A stretch of DNA of 52,806 bases, taken from positions 1 to 52,806 of the forward strand of contig JAOPGA020000535.1 in the NCBI GenBank assembly GCA_026419775.2, in the 5' to 3' direction. The notes beneath the pieces were generated by a model. That model made no database searches. It was given only the letters and a program-made list of their open reading frames with translations, and was not told the origin of the DNA. Made by a program: the position numbers and the translations under genes. Source of the stretch: Acrasis kona. Taxonomy: Eukaryota > Heterolobosea > Eutetramitea > Acrasida > Acrasidae. This document shows positions 42,946-52,806 of this stretch, in pieces. Numbering within the stretch: position 1 is the stretch's first letter; each line of letters starts with the position of its first letter.

Positions 42946-43925
42946 TTAGGCCCAGTTTTGCAAATTTATCCGCTGCTTCATTTCCAGAAATGTTGGCGTG
43001 GGCCTGGACATAGCAAAACGATTCTTCTCTGTAACAATAGCTGAGAGAAGCTGATTGTCACATACACGAAGCTTTTCTTCTATAGAAGTCAGCTTTGAGA
43101 AGCTATGAACTGCTTCGATACCGGAGAGGCAGTCAGTCATAACAGTGACATTTTGACCGTCTCTAGAGCGCCTTAAAGCTTGGAGAAATCCATAGAGTTC
43201 CGCTCTGTAATTGTTGGCTATACCAGGTATTCTTCCGTACTCCACCTTATCAAAGTCCTCACTATTTACTACCGCATAAGCAGCAATAGTTTTGTCTTTG
43301 TTTGCAGAGCCATCTGTGTACCAAGTGACAACATTTCCATCGCTATTGATGTCGTTAGAGGTGGGACTAACAAGGTTAGAGCGAGCTTCTTCAAGGAATA
43401 GTGCGACTTTTCCTTTGTCTGGCGAGGCCATAGTGCGTGACACTGTTCTGGTATAGAATTCCTTTAAGTTGACATCTAAGATATCCGAAAGTTGTTGGAC
43501 TTTATCAACATTTGACCAGAAGGGGTCATTCAAAAGGTGTATACTCTTTGCAGCAAGAACATGTGAGGTCTCCACCTCTATTCGGTGGAGCAAAAAGAAA
43601 CAGTCTACCCATGTTTCTCCTCCGTATTCCGGCAATGTCAATAAAGGAGGAGGAGACCAGACTGTCTAATTGCTGGAATTGTGTGTTGTTCCAGCTGAAG
43701 CAGTCTGCAGCGTATGTTATAGTCGGAATAATGATTGTATTCACGGCCATGATGAGCTGGTTGACAGGGAGGAAATGGTTCCTAAGCTTCTCAAATTTCT
43801 TTCTGACCTGCGAGGTGATATGGTCAACGTGGCCAGAATGAGAACCATCAGCTGAGAAGTGGGCGCCGAGGTAACATATGGGCTCTTGCGGGGAAGAGAC
43901 ACAATAAGTGGTTTTTCTCCATACT
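42946..43925 (-). mobile_element. 5'-truncated LINE: RT C-terminus plus RNase H
   Basis: The minus strand encodes, from high to low coordinates, ICYLGAHFSADGSHSGHVDH, VNQLIMAVNTIIIPTITYAA and WNNTQFQQLDSL, typical of the thumb and connection region after a LINE reverse transcriptase. An RNase H domain follows, with WYTDGSANKDKTIAAYAVVN, RAELYGFLQAL and MTDCLSGIEAV, covering its Asp, Glu and Asp active-site residues. The RT catalytic core is missing and the reading frame is interrupted between the two halves. LINEs with RNase H include the I, R1 and Tad groups. I cannot choose among them. Confidence 0.75.
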
Positions 43926-44900
43926 CTACCTACATCTACCTTTACTTATTTTTCCACTTACTAAGTGGTTTTTTAAAAATTCTCTTCCCGATACATTGTA
44001 AACAAATATTACCTCCTATTTAACTTAATATGAGTGTAATTTCAGAATTTGGCGACAATTCCTGACTTATGAGACAATCCATTTACAAAAAGCTGAGAAC
44101 AAAAAATCTCTTCAAACAATTAAACAAACAAATCAAGCATGCTATAAAAGATCAAGATCTAGCCGTGGAATTTGTAAGAGACTTCAACAACGAAAATCAC
44201 CCAGTTTTCCTGACAGAGACCGCTAGCCATCTCAAAGCGTTCTCTCCGAGTCAATCCACAAGAAGAACCCCAAGAAGAAGATTTCCAAGACCACCAAGAC
44301 AATGAAAAAGTAATGGAAGAAGGAATGGAACATGACATTTTTTTTTAAAGTTAAGCCAGATGACGTGTGGGTCATCTGGACAACATGGCTTTATTGGAAC
44401 TGCCTTATTGACAGCCATATGGATGGATCTTTACATATGTTTCCCTACGGCCTAAATCCTCACGTCTTAGGTGAGAAGCGCTCTGTTTCTTGTGTTTTTG
44501 CTTGAATACTTGGACTTGCGTTTTGAATGCTTGATTGAGACCTCTAAGCATGGCAGGTAGTTGTCAACAGGTTCAGGCGGCCAAATTCTTAGATTGAAAC
44601 AGCCCCTCCCAAAACTGTTTAAACCAAGAATTGAACCTGTGGGAATGGAACATGACAATGAGGAAGTCAAACAAAATACTCCGGTTGAATCTTCTAAATC
44701 GGATCTACACCACTCTCCGGGCCATACACATGAGTACCGACAAGGTAAAAAGTATCAACATACAAACACCACACACAAACGTATTGCACACACTGCGCCA
44801 GAATTGAAAATTGATCGTTACACCTCCAAAAACAACTTAACAAATCTTAGAATAAATTCAATTCAATTCAATTTAATTCAATTCATTATTTAAAAACCTA
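43926..44900. mobile_element. transposon debris
   Basis: Contains short frames such as 44069-44305 (+; MRQSIYKKLRTKNLFKQLNK, ending in an Arg-rich tail) and 44561-44893 (+; includes HTHEYRQGKKYQHTNTTHK, the dispersed repeat). None forms a complete gene. They are probably pieces of one or more element ORFs. Confidence 0.4.
44727..44787 (+). repeat. dispersed repeat, copy 2
   Basis: About 60 bp starting ACACATGAGTACCGACAAGG, matching the reverse complement of 37752-37812 with two or three differences. Confidence 0.6.
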
Positions 44901-46641
44901 AATTGCCTTCCTCAAAATATTGCAACCCCTAATACAGTTGCTGAGTTTTACAAATTGTTTCAAGATGAAGGAATTACTTGTTTAACTGAGCAGAATTTGA
45001 AACTGCCGCCTTTTTACTTCAATCACTTTGATCCAACTATATTCATCTCAACCAACTACCCCTTGTCAAATAACAACACCATCAACACCACATTCTAATA
45101 ATCAGACTTTCCCTTCACCTAAAACACCTCAAGTAAATTCTACTATAATGGTTCAAAAGCATTTCTTTACACCTGCCAACTCCAAGTTAACTCGGCAAAG
45201 GAGTCACAGTTTTTCTGAGGTTGAATAAAGCCCATCAAGATNACCTGTACATAAAAAAATCAAAGCAACAGTTAATGCATCGCCATGTGCAGCTAATATC
45301 ATCAATGTAGATTCATCACCTATTCAAATGTCACCCTTTGCAACATTGAGTTCAAATGACTTTAATATGGCTGTAACTAACAGAGCGTTGGATTTTGGAA
45401 CAGGAGAACAACCTATGTTACACCGGTATAAATATTGGAAACATTGTGATCGAATGTTTAAGAAAGTACAAGTGCGAGAATAAGCTGTTCTCGGTAACTG
45501 CTGACAACGCATCCAATAATTTGTCTTTGATTCAGTACTTAGTCCAAAAGCTGGACTACTTCACTAGTGATAGATTTATAAGATGCTTAGCTCACATAAT
45601 CAATCTGATTGTCCAAACAATATTAGGAATACTCAAATCTGGCAATCTGCATGATGCAATGAATGCATGTAACAACAATAGCAACATCAGTGCTAGCAGC
45701 ACCATCTCAAAAATACGTACGTTGACAGTGTACATCGGAAGGTCATGTCAAAGACTTGACTATTGGGACTTCCTTTGCGATTCAAATGGAAAACCCAGGA
45801 GACATGTCCGGTATGATGTTAGTACAAGATGGAATTCTACTCATCGCATGATAGCAGATGCTTTAGAGTATCGAGCTCAATACGACCAATTTGCTAATGA
45901 AGATTCAAAAATTTCTTCTCTCAAGCTATCAAATTAGGAATGGAAATACTTAGAAGACATCAAAAATGTTCTAGCAGTATTTGATGAGTTCACAAGAGTA
46001 GTATCAACAGAGAATCCACAAGTCACTATGACACTTCCATTATTCTATATGATGAGTGATCATCTCAATGATATCAAAGAGGGCATTGGTGCTTTCGAAC
46101 ATATTGATCAATCGATTGTGACAGCTTGTGAACAGGGGTTTGTGCACTTCAACAAGTACTATGAACTAATGGATGCTAATGACACATATTTCATTGCCGT
46201 CACACTAGATCCAAGAATCAAGTTCAATTTTTTGCAATCTCAAATCGAATCCAGTGCAGTGGAAGACATTAAAAAAATGATAATAAACACTATAGAGCAG
46301 AAATATGGCAAAAAGGAGCACAATAAAAAAAAACAAAAGGTAACAGTGTCATTTCTAGAATTGTTCGATCGGGCAGCTCTGACTGCGAATCAGACATCAA
46401 TATGTACTACAACAGTGCAGTGGTCCAAGATCGTGAAAATTTCGACATTATTGAATGGTGGAAGAACAAATACGACTACCCTCAAATGTCGAAAGTTGCT
46501 CAAGACTACTTGGCAATTCCGTCCTCATCAGTGAGTGTGGAGCGATCCTTTAATGGAGGAAGAGATGTCGTTGGAATTAGAAGATACTCTCTTCATGCCA
46601 ACACATTTAGAAATTTGATCATGCTGAGGTCTAATATTTGA
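44901..46641 (+). mobile_element. hAT-family transposase, degenerate
   Basis: The main blocks are KLFSVTADNASNNLSLIQYL (RNase H-like core with DNASNN), RCLAHIINLIVQ (CxxH motif), YDVSTRWNSTHRMI (RWNST signature) and a C-terminal dimerisation domain DIIEWWKNKYDYPQMSKVAQ followed by VERSFNGGRDVV. Together these identify a hAT DNA transposon of the animal/plant type. The frame is interrupted by an in-frame TAG at 45935-45937 and by a frame change between about 46400 and 46500. One ambiguous base is at 45242. No terminal inverted repeats were identified. Confidence 0.8.
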
Positions 46642-47132
46642 ATAAAAATTTGTTGTTGTAAAAATGACTTGTGAGTGCATTTAATGAGTTTATGAGTGGA
46701 TATGGATTCGATATTAAGTGAGTTGATTATAAATCAGGATCTCACCCTTACTCGGATGAGGATGACTCATTCCTAGCTCTAATTATTATTCAAAAAACAA
46801 TCAATCTTTTGAGAACAACAGCAATATTTACAAATTTTATAACTCAACTAGCTGACTAGTTGAATGTGATTTTACATTTGTAGAATGTGTTGCCCGTTCT
46901 ATTTTTTTTTAAAACTTGTTCAATTCCCTGATCTTCCTCTTCTTCAACTTCCTCTTTTTCGAATTCCTCATTCTCAATCTTTTCGTCTCTTGCTCTCTTG
47001 TGTCCTTAACAATCATGTCATTTAAACACACCTACTTCAGTTCTTCTTTGAACATTTTCATCAATGTATTGTTCAACCGTGTTGTTTCCAATTCACCTTC
47101 CAGCTCTTTTTATTTCATTGAATGTTTCTGAA
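46642..47132. other. AT-rich spacer between hAT remnant and repeat copy 2
   Basis: Probably the 3' flank of the hAT element plus unrelated DNA. A short Leu/Phe-rich frame at 46916-47131 has no support as a gene. Confidence 0.3.
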
Positions 47133-47946
47133 AGTGCGAATGAAACTGTTGGGCGTGGTATGTTGCAGACTTGATGTTGAGTGCGATACATTTCCTGTTA
47201 AATTTAGTAAGTTATCAAGGTCAAATGTCAATAAAGAAAAAGTCATTTACATCAATGTATTCAATCGTATACTTTATCAAGTTTTAAAAAATATCTGCAA
47301 CCTTTTTAAAAATGAGTAATGATATGAAAACAATACAAAATGATTTCTGCTGTTGGCTACTTTGATTTTAAAGAGGTCTTCAAGGTTAGAATATTTGTAA
47401 TCTCTACTATCTATGTCAATAAGAAAATCGCTTGGCTTCATTTCTTTGTCGCACATGAATGTTTCTACTTTTTCCACAAGCGCTTCGCCCACTACAAACT
47501 CTTCCCTACTAAAATAACCAGAAGGCATTTTTGCACGCAGTATTAGCAAATCCAGTCTTTCCCTGTCATGTGGAGCAGTTATAATCCTATAGGGATTCAG
47601 ATAGGTATTAACTGGTAGCGACATCAAGAGTTTTGCAGAAAGTGAACGAGCGATACCGTCAATTCGTACACCACCAACGTCATCTTCGGTTTTCAATGCC
47701 TCTTTTATAATCGCTATTAGGGTATCGTTGCTCTCCTCACCACTTATAGTTATGAATGAAGTAATTGATACAAGATCTTTGTCTGTTATTAACTCACTCG
47801 TGATGTATAGAACCTTCATTTGACACAAATCAAATGGAGTAAGTTGACCACAAGTAAGTCTACCTAGCTACTTATGTAATCAAACAACCAGCACATTCGA
47901 ATACTTTGGGCAAGTTATGGTCGATGATATAATTTGCTCGGTTTAA
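47133..47946. repeat. 0.8-kb direct repeat, copy 2
   Basis: An 814-bp block matching 40015-40836, in the same orientation. It lacks 8 bp present near the left end of copy 1 and is otherwise nearly identical. At its right edge it abuts a CACTA-like transposase piece. Confidence 0.85.
47277..47828 (-). CDS. 183-residue hypothetical ORF within repeat copy 2
   Basis: Same protein as at 40167-40718, with a handful of replacements (KPSD for KPSN, SRNHFV for SRDHIV, final T for S). The full frame is retained and the function is unknown. Confidence 0.5.
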   Translation of the reverse strand: MCQMKVLYITSELITDKDLVSITSFITISGEESNDTLIAIIKEALKTEDDVGGVRIDGIARSLSAKLLMSLPVNTYLNPYRIITAPHDRERLDLLILRAKMPSGYFSREEFVVGEALVEKVETFMCDKEMKPSDFLIDIDSRDYKYSNLEDLFKIKVANSRNHFVLFSYHYSFLKRLQIFFKT

Positions 47947-48480
47947 TGAAGAACCTAATGTCAACGTAAATGTTGAGGATGAGGATGTTGGTGATGTGGA
48001 CTCGGCTGCCCAAGAATCTTACCATGATTGGACAAGTGAATCAGACAAAGAAGAAATTAGAGACATGGGTGATTCAGACTCTGAAGACGAGTACTCTGAG
48101 TGCGATGACAGCGCTGAACAAAATGCTGGATATAACCCTCGAGATTACCAACACCATTGGAACAATTTTTTTGATGAAGCATTTAAATCATACAAACCAC
48201 AACAACATTTAACAGCATTTTGGAGAAAGATTGTGGTTGGAGATGTTTTAATGATACATTTAGTATTGTTTCTTCTCGCCATACAAACAAAACATCGACT
48301 TGCTGATGCAGTAATGGATTCAATTCTGCTTCTTATTGCCTCACTTGGAGCAGACGTGCCATTGAAGTTTGCAACAATCAAAAAACATATGTNTGAGTTT
48401 GGAATTCCAGTGTTTGAGTTTAGTACATGCAGTAATTGTCAGGGCCATACATGGACGAAGATAGTTCAAGTCATATTTCT
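47947..48480 (+). mobile_element. CACTA-like transposase fragment, N-terminal part
   Basis: The open frame carries an acidic N-terminus (VNVNVEDEDVGDVDSA, DSDSEDEYSECDD). HLTAFWRKIVVGDVLMIHLV, SLGADVPLKFATIKKHM and a Cys motif FSTCSNCQGHT follow, the layout of the N-terminal region of Tnp2-type transposases. It is cut off near 48480, where the retroelement remnant begins. Its strand is opposite to the C-terminal CACTA piece at 41.6-42.9 kb, so they are probably different copies. An ambiguous base lies at 48393. Confidence 0.5.
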
Positions 48481-50765
48481 GCTGAATTGTTTCTGGGAGC
48501 AGGTATTGTGCCTGCCAACTGCCAAGTACACGAGACTTAGGATCCTCGAAAATAATGGGTATCTCCCCTATTGAACTGTGAACGGATGCAGTGGCTAGGT
48601 TTTTCTTTATCTCGTCATCTACAAGTGCAACCAACTTCTCATGATTGGAGTGGTTAACAATGCCCTTGGATTCGAGAATGCCGTTCTGATTCGAGTATCT
48701 GTTCAATATCAGCCACACAGTTATCTCGCAGAATTCTGGCAAAATCATCGGCACTGGAGAGCGGTAACGCAATACCATAGCGGATGTAGAAGTCACGTCC
48801 TAGAAGTAATAGATCTTCATTGGATTCGATGACACCGAATACATGGTGGCCGACCATGTTGAGACAAGTAACCTTTAGAAGAACTAAATTGCGTTCAGCT
48901 GGACTACCATCTGCGAATGCAGTAAGAGTTGTATAATCACTAATAGTGTAAGAATCAACAGGTAGTTTATTTAAAGTGGTGGAACTGATCATGGAGTGCG
49001 TGGCACCGCTGTCAAGTTCACCCTCCAAGTGAACGGTATTGATCTCAACTCCGACAACGCTTGGTGTTGTGGGTGTGTCGAGAACCGCGTTCTTCGCTGC
49101 AGGAACTGGTGAGGCGTTGGCTCGCATCATTTTGATGCTGTTGAAGGCCTCACGCGTTGATGCTGGCGTGGAGACATAATGGATCCGACTAGTGGCGCGT
49201 TTGTGACTCTTCCTATCAAAAGGTTTGCCTCTGTCGCTAGTCTTGGAGTCCTTTCTTCCGTTCTTGTCCTTGTCGTCATCGTCTTTCTTCCTGTCCTTAA
49301 AGTAGCAGTCTTCGGATTTATGATTGGTTTTGCCACAGTGGATGCAGGGGACTTTGGGCTTTTTTCTAGGATTGCCGCCGTCATCGTCCTTGTTATGTCT
49401 TCTTCTGTTGCTGCCGTTGTCACGAGTCCGAAGATATGTAGCACTCGCGGAGAGGGTCTTTGGAGTGTTCAGAAATGATGGTCATCACCTTATCTAGAGA
49501 CATATTGCCCGCTTTCAAAGAGGGTGCAATCAGAGAGAACTTAGCTGGAGTGATGTTTTCAGCAAAGATTTTGACCATACGGTGCTCTTCTATGCCAAGG
49601 GAGCGACCAAGGGATTTGAATTCGTTGTTAAATTTGGTGATTGAGACACCGACATTGGGCTTGAAAGCAGCCAGTTTCTGTTCACCCAGAACGATGCTGG
49701 CACCCGGTTCTAGTAGGTGATAAACACGTGACCGTATGGTGTCCAGACTCCTGTTCGCGAGTTCATCTCTGTGTTTGTGTAGAAGCTCGATTCTGGTGAT
49801 GTCTGTGTCTTTCATGCTCTTGATTAAAATTCTGAACACGAAATTGTTAGGGATGTCGTTCTTTAAAATGTGACCCTCCAGTTTAGACAAATTCTGGTGA
49901 GTGCCGATGTTGTCCATCCATCTGAATGCCCAATCTTTTGGCATGCTGTGTCGTGGTGATTCATGGAACGTGGTGTCCACCGTAACATTTGCGTGGGTGG
50001 TGTCGTGGCCNGGGCAAGATGTGCATGAGGCATCATGTGCATGTGCGTCATGTGCTTGAGTATGATGCTCCTCTGATGGTAATAAATTTATGGACGCATC
50101 CAGTGTGGTTGCCGAACCCATCTTTGGAGGGATTGGAGATGATGTAGGTTCTTCGTTAGCATATCTGTCCGTCGTTTGCTGCTCGAAAACTAATGTAGCG
50201 AGTCTTTGAATACGAAATTGTGCGATGTGGCGGCCTACAGATGATAATGAGCCAAGGAAATCTGAGAGGACATTTTCCTTCATGCTGAGTACCTCTTCCG
50301 GTGTGACGTTCATGTCTTTGACGAGTTTGAGGTCAGACGGGAAGGCACCTAAAATTGGGTCCCATGCATGAATGGAATCCGGTGAAATGTGAAGTAACTG
50401 ATCAAGCCAGTCCTCATATTTCTGAGATGGTGTGGTGTTTGGTGAAGAAGTGACGGCAATGTCAACAGGCACTTCGTTGGTGTTGATGTCGTCCTTGAGA
50501 AGTTCCAACTGCTTCTGATTTTGTCTGAGCCTATATTTAGCCAGGGTTGTCGAAATCACTGGGGGAAATGGTATTGTAAAAATACATTTTCTCAAAAGAG
50601 ACGACGCTTGACAGCGGTATACTCGAAAAGGGTTTTCTAAAAGAAGGAATGTCTGGCATCGAAAGCCGCATGTCGAGTACCACAAAATGATGGTACTACT
50701 GTTCATTACTTTATCCTTAACCACACCCTCCACTCGAACCTGCGACTGTCGTAACCTGCACTGAC
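48480..50765 (-). mobile_element. LTR-retroelement fossil (gag and protease region), probably Ty3/gypsy-like
   Basis: The minus strand carries a gag-like region (about 50.73-49.42 kb), a CCHC zinc knuckle (CIHCGKTNHKSEDC, about 49.33 kb) and a retropepsin-type aspartic protease (LEGELDSGATHSMIS, about 49.0 kb). A short stretch leading toward pol follows. Reverse transcriptase, RNase H and integrase are absent and I recognise no LTRs, so this is a truncated, broken copy with a small number of breaks. Long open stretches suggest it is not very old. It appears to have inserted into, or recombined with, the CACTA piece on its left. Confidence 0.7.
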
Positions 50766-50880
50766 GTACATCCGTTTAGACAACATACCATATAACTAAA
50801 ACTATAATTGTGTAGTAATTATCTGCTATAGTATCTATGTTATTAAACCTCGAAGTTGACTTTATCACAATCATCGGCAA

Positions 50881-52806
50881 ATGAGAACAAACGAAGTGAG
50901 CGAGTGTGTAAGAATCTTCACATCTGAGCTGCCTTGGTGCAGATATACAACAGAATGCTCTGGAACAGGGGAAATATTTAACAAGAGACATATACACTGT
51001 GTGTTCTGCGGGAAAGTAATCCAACAAGAGATCCGTAATGTACATAACCATTTACAAACAAAACATCTAGAGCAACTCAGCAATATAATAAATCTGTCAT
51101 CACTCTTGGAGGCAGAATGTTCAAACATGAGCATATTTAAATCCGATCAAAATGCCCTGAGTGTAAAAGTTATTACACCGCTAGTCCACACTACTTTTAA
51201 TAAAGGGGAGTTGATAATGAAAGAAGGTGAATATGATTCAAAGCGAGTCAAAGAGCTAATCTCCAAAAATGATTCGATACAGAATTCCCTTCAAGAGTAC
51301 AAGAAACTGGCCCCTGTACATACAACTACAGATAAAAAATCTTTCTCACCAGAGTTTCTGAAAAAAGTGTGTTATTTTCAATCAAAAGTACGCTTGTCAG
51401 ATAATAAAGTAGAACAAGTATTAGAAGAAGCACAAAAGCTGTTCTTCAACGAAAGTGAAAGTGTAGTTGGAAATAAAATATATAGAATGCCAAAGCGCTC
51501 AATAATTGCTAGTTCTAGGAGCATTATAATGGATATGTGTGATCAAAAGTTAGAGACAATGTTGTGTAAAGGTGTAACACATATGACGTTGACTTTACTA
51601 CACCAAAACAAGGACACTTACTAGGCATCCTAGGATCACACAAAGTTGATGTAGATATTGAAGATATCAATTATTTTCATCAAGAAATTGATGTACTGGA
51701 CGAAAAGGAGAAAAAAAACAAGAAAGATATACAAGAAATAAATCGATTAAAGCGTATAGTATGTCAAGGCAGTTTTCCACGCCATTATGTTCTAGGTGTT
51801 ATAAATACAAAGAATGAACAAGCAGTTACAATCAAGTCATCAGTTGAAAAAATGATTGCCAAATATAAAATAAATAAAGTTGGTGCATTTGTCTCTGACA
51901 ATACAACTACAAACGAGGCAGCTGTGAATTTGATTGAATCCATTGGTCCAATCACAAATAATTCCTTCCGTGAATCTTGTGCACTTCATGTCTTTAATTT
52001 AGAATTAGAGCATGCTGTAAAAGCAATCCAAAATACATTGGCTATTGATAAGATATATGACCGTCTCCAAAAGATTTCTACATTTTTAAAATTAAACTGG
52101 GGGCAAGCATATCATATTATACAACTTAACCACGTTCTTGATGATAAGTTTGATTGGTCTAAGGCATTTAATGAGACACAGATATCGTTAGACCTTTTAC
52201 AAGTTATTGAAACTTTATCAAAGACAAATCAAAACTCAGAAAATTCAATTCAAACTATCAAAAGTTTAATTGAAACAAGATGGAATTCCCTTGGTGTTTT
52301 AGCAAGCATATTATCTGGAAGATGGAAAGCATTTAAAGGGACAGCTCAATTTTTTACAAAAGGGTCACAAGTAAAAGAAGGAAGGAACACATCATGGACA
52401 GATGTACTGGAGTTCTTTGAAGATGAGAAAATGGAGTTGTGTGTACATATAATTGCTGATTTACAAGTACAGTACTTTGCTCCAATGTTTAATCGTTGTC
52501 GTCAGTATAATGGTTATGTAGCAGACAAGATGAAAAAGATTGTAAATGATGCATTACAGTCTATAGAAAATTCAAAGATTGATGACAGTATTGTTTTTAA
52601 CTATTGTCATCAATGGATTGCTGAAAAATCTGTGGAGTTGAAAAATATGTACAAAGAAACAAGAATCAATGTTTGTAATGCAATAATAAATGAACACAAA
52701 AAGTTCTTTAGTGGTTGGATAGACCCTAACCATCCTCTGTATTATGCTTCAATTGGCTCAAATGAATACTGTATTGAGGCACTTCAAAAATTACTTACAT
52801 CACTTT
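50881..52806 (+). mobile_element. second hAT-like transposase with BED-type zinc finger (runs off window)
   Basis: The N-terminus has a BED-like finger (CVFCGKVIQQEIRNVHNHLQ..H). The frame from 50881 ends at about 51624. A second frame is open from about 51590 to the window end with clear hAT blocks: KVGAFVSDNTTTNEAAVNLI, ESCALHVFNLELEHAVKAIQ and IETRWNSLGVLASIL. The two parts could be joined by a 42-nt GT-AG intron starting at about 51572 (GTGTAACAC...AACAAG), which matches the host's intron size, or reflect a one-base frameshift. It is unlike the hAT remnant at 45-46.6 kb. The dimerisation domain lies beyond the window. Confidence 0.7.

Noticed and set aside
40015-47946. Reading the 0.8-kb direct repeats as LTRs of one element
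   Set aside because: The DNA between them holds CACTA, LINE and hAT pieces rather than gag-pol. The outer flanks show no target duplication, and each repeat carries an ORF.

Overview
The window is nuclear DNA from a free-living unicellular eukaryote. It is AT-rich. Many genes carry one or more very short GT-AG introns of about 35-50 nt, intergenic gaps are tight, and transcript starts and ends lie close together. Two axonemal genes (DNAI4/IC138-type dynein intermediate chain and a ZMYND12-like TPR protein) plus a p25-alpha-motif protein imply a flagellated stage. The mix of signalling, cytoskeletal and phagolysosomal genes fits an amoeba or amoeboflagellate, but the sequence alone does not fix the lineage.

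Region 1 (1-38 kb) is ordinary host territory. In order it holds: the 3' end of a membrane protein; a cathepsin-like protease with a Thr/Pro linker and C-type lectin domain (-); a 1516-residue CH-filamin-phosphatase protein whose catalytic part resembles bacterial SopB/IpgD (-); a duplicated p25-alpha-like protein (+); a two-TM Gln/Pro-rich protein (+); two unknown proteins (+); a SAM methyltransferase (+); a GPI-anchor-like surface protein (+); a G-alpha protein with an F-box inside its GTPase fold (-); a RagA GTPase (-); a ZMYND12-like protein (-); a BTB-like protein (+); two poorly resolved or decayed loci; dymeclin (+); DNAI4 (-); an NAD-dependent epimerase (-); a polyQ protein (+); a TMEM135-like protein (-); a tRNA-Glu(CUC) gene with insertions in both the D-loop and the T-loop; a secreted Cys-rich protein (+); and an acidic repeat protein (+).

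Region 2 (about 38.4-39.7 kb) is one four-exon gene of unknown function. It is clearly more GC-rich (about 55% in a sampled line) than the rest and its 3' end changes frame.

Region 3 (about 39.7 kb to the end) is a nest of mobile elements: two near-identical 0.8-kb direct repeats each carrying a 183-codon ORF, CACTA-like transposase pieces on both strands, a 5'-truncated LINE, two unrelated hAT-like transposons, and a broken gag-protease LTR-retroelement fossil.

The observations most worth following are the tRNA-Glu gene with two non-canonical insertions, the G-alpha/F-box chimera, and the CH-filamin-SopB-like fusion. All joins, domains and family names come from reading the sequence by eye. 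No search was run.
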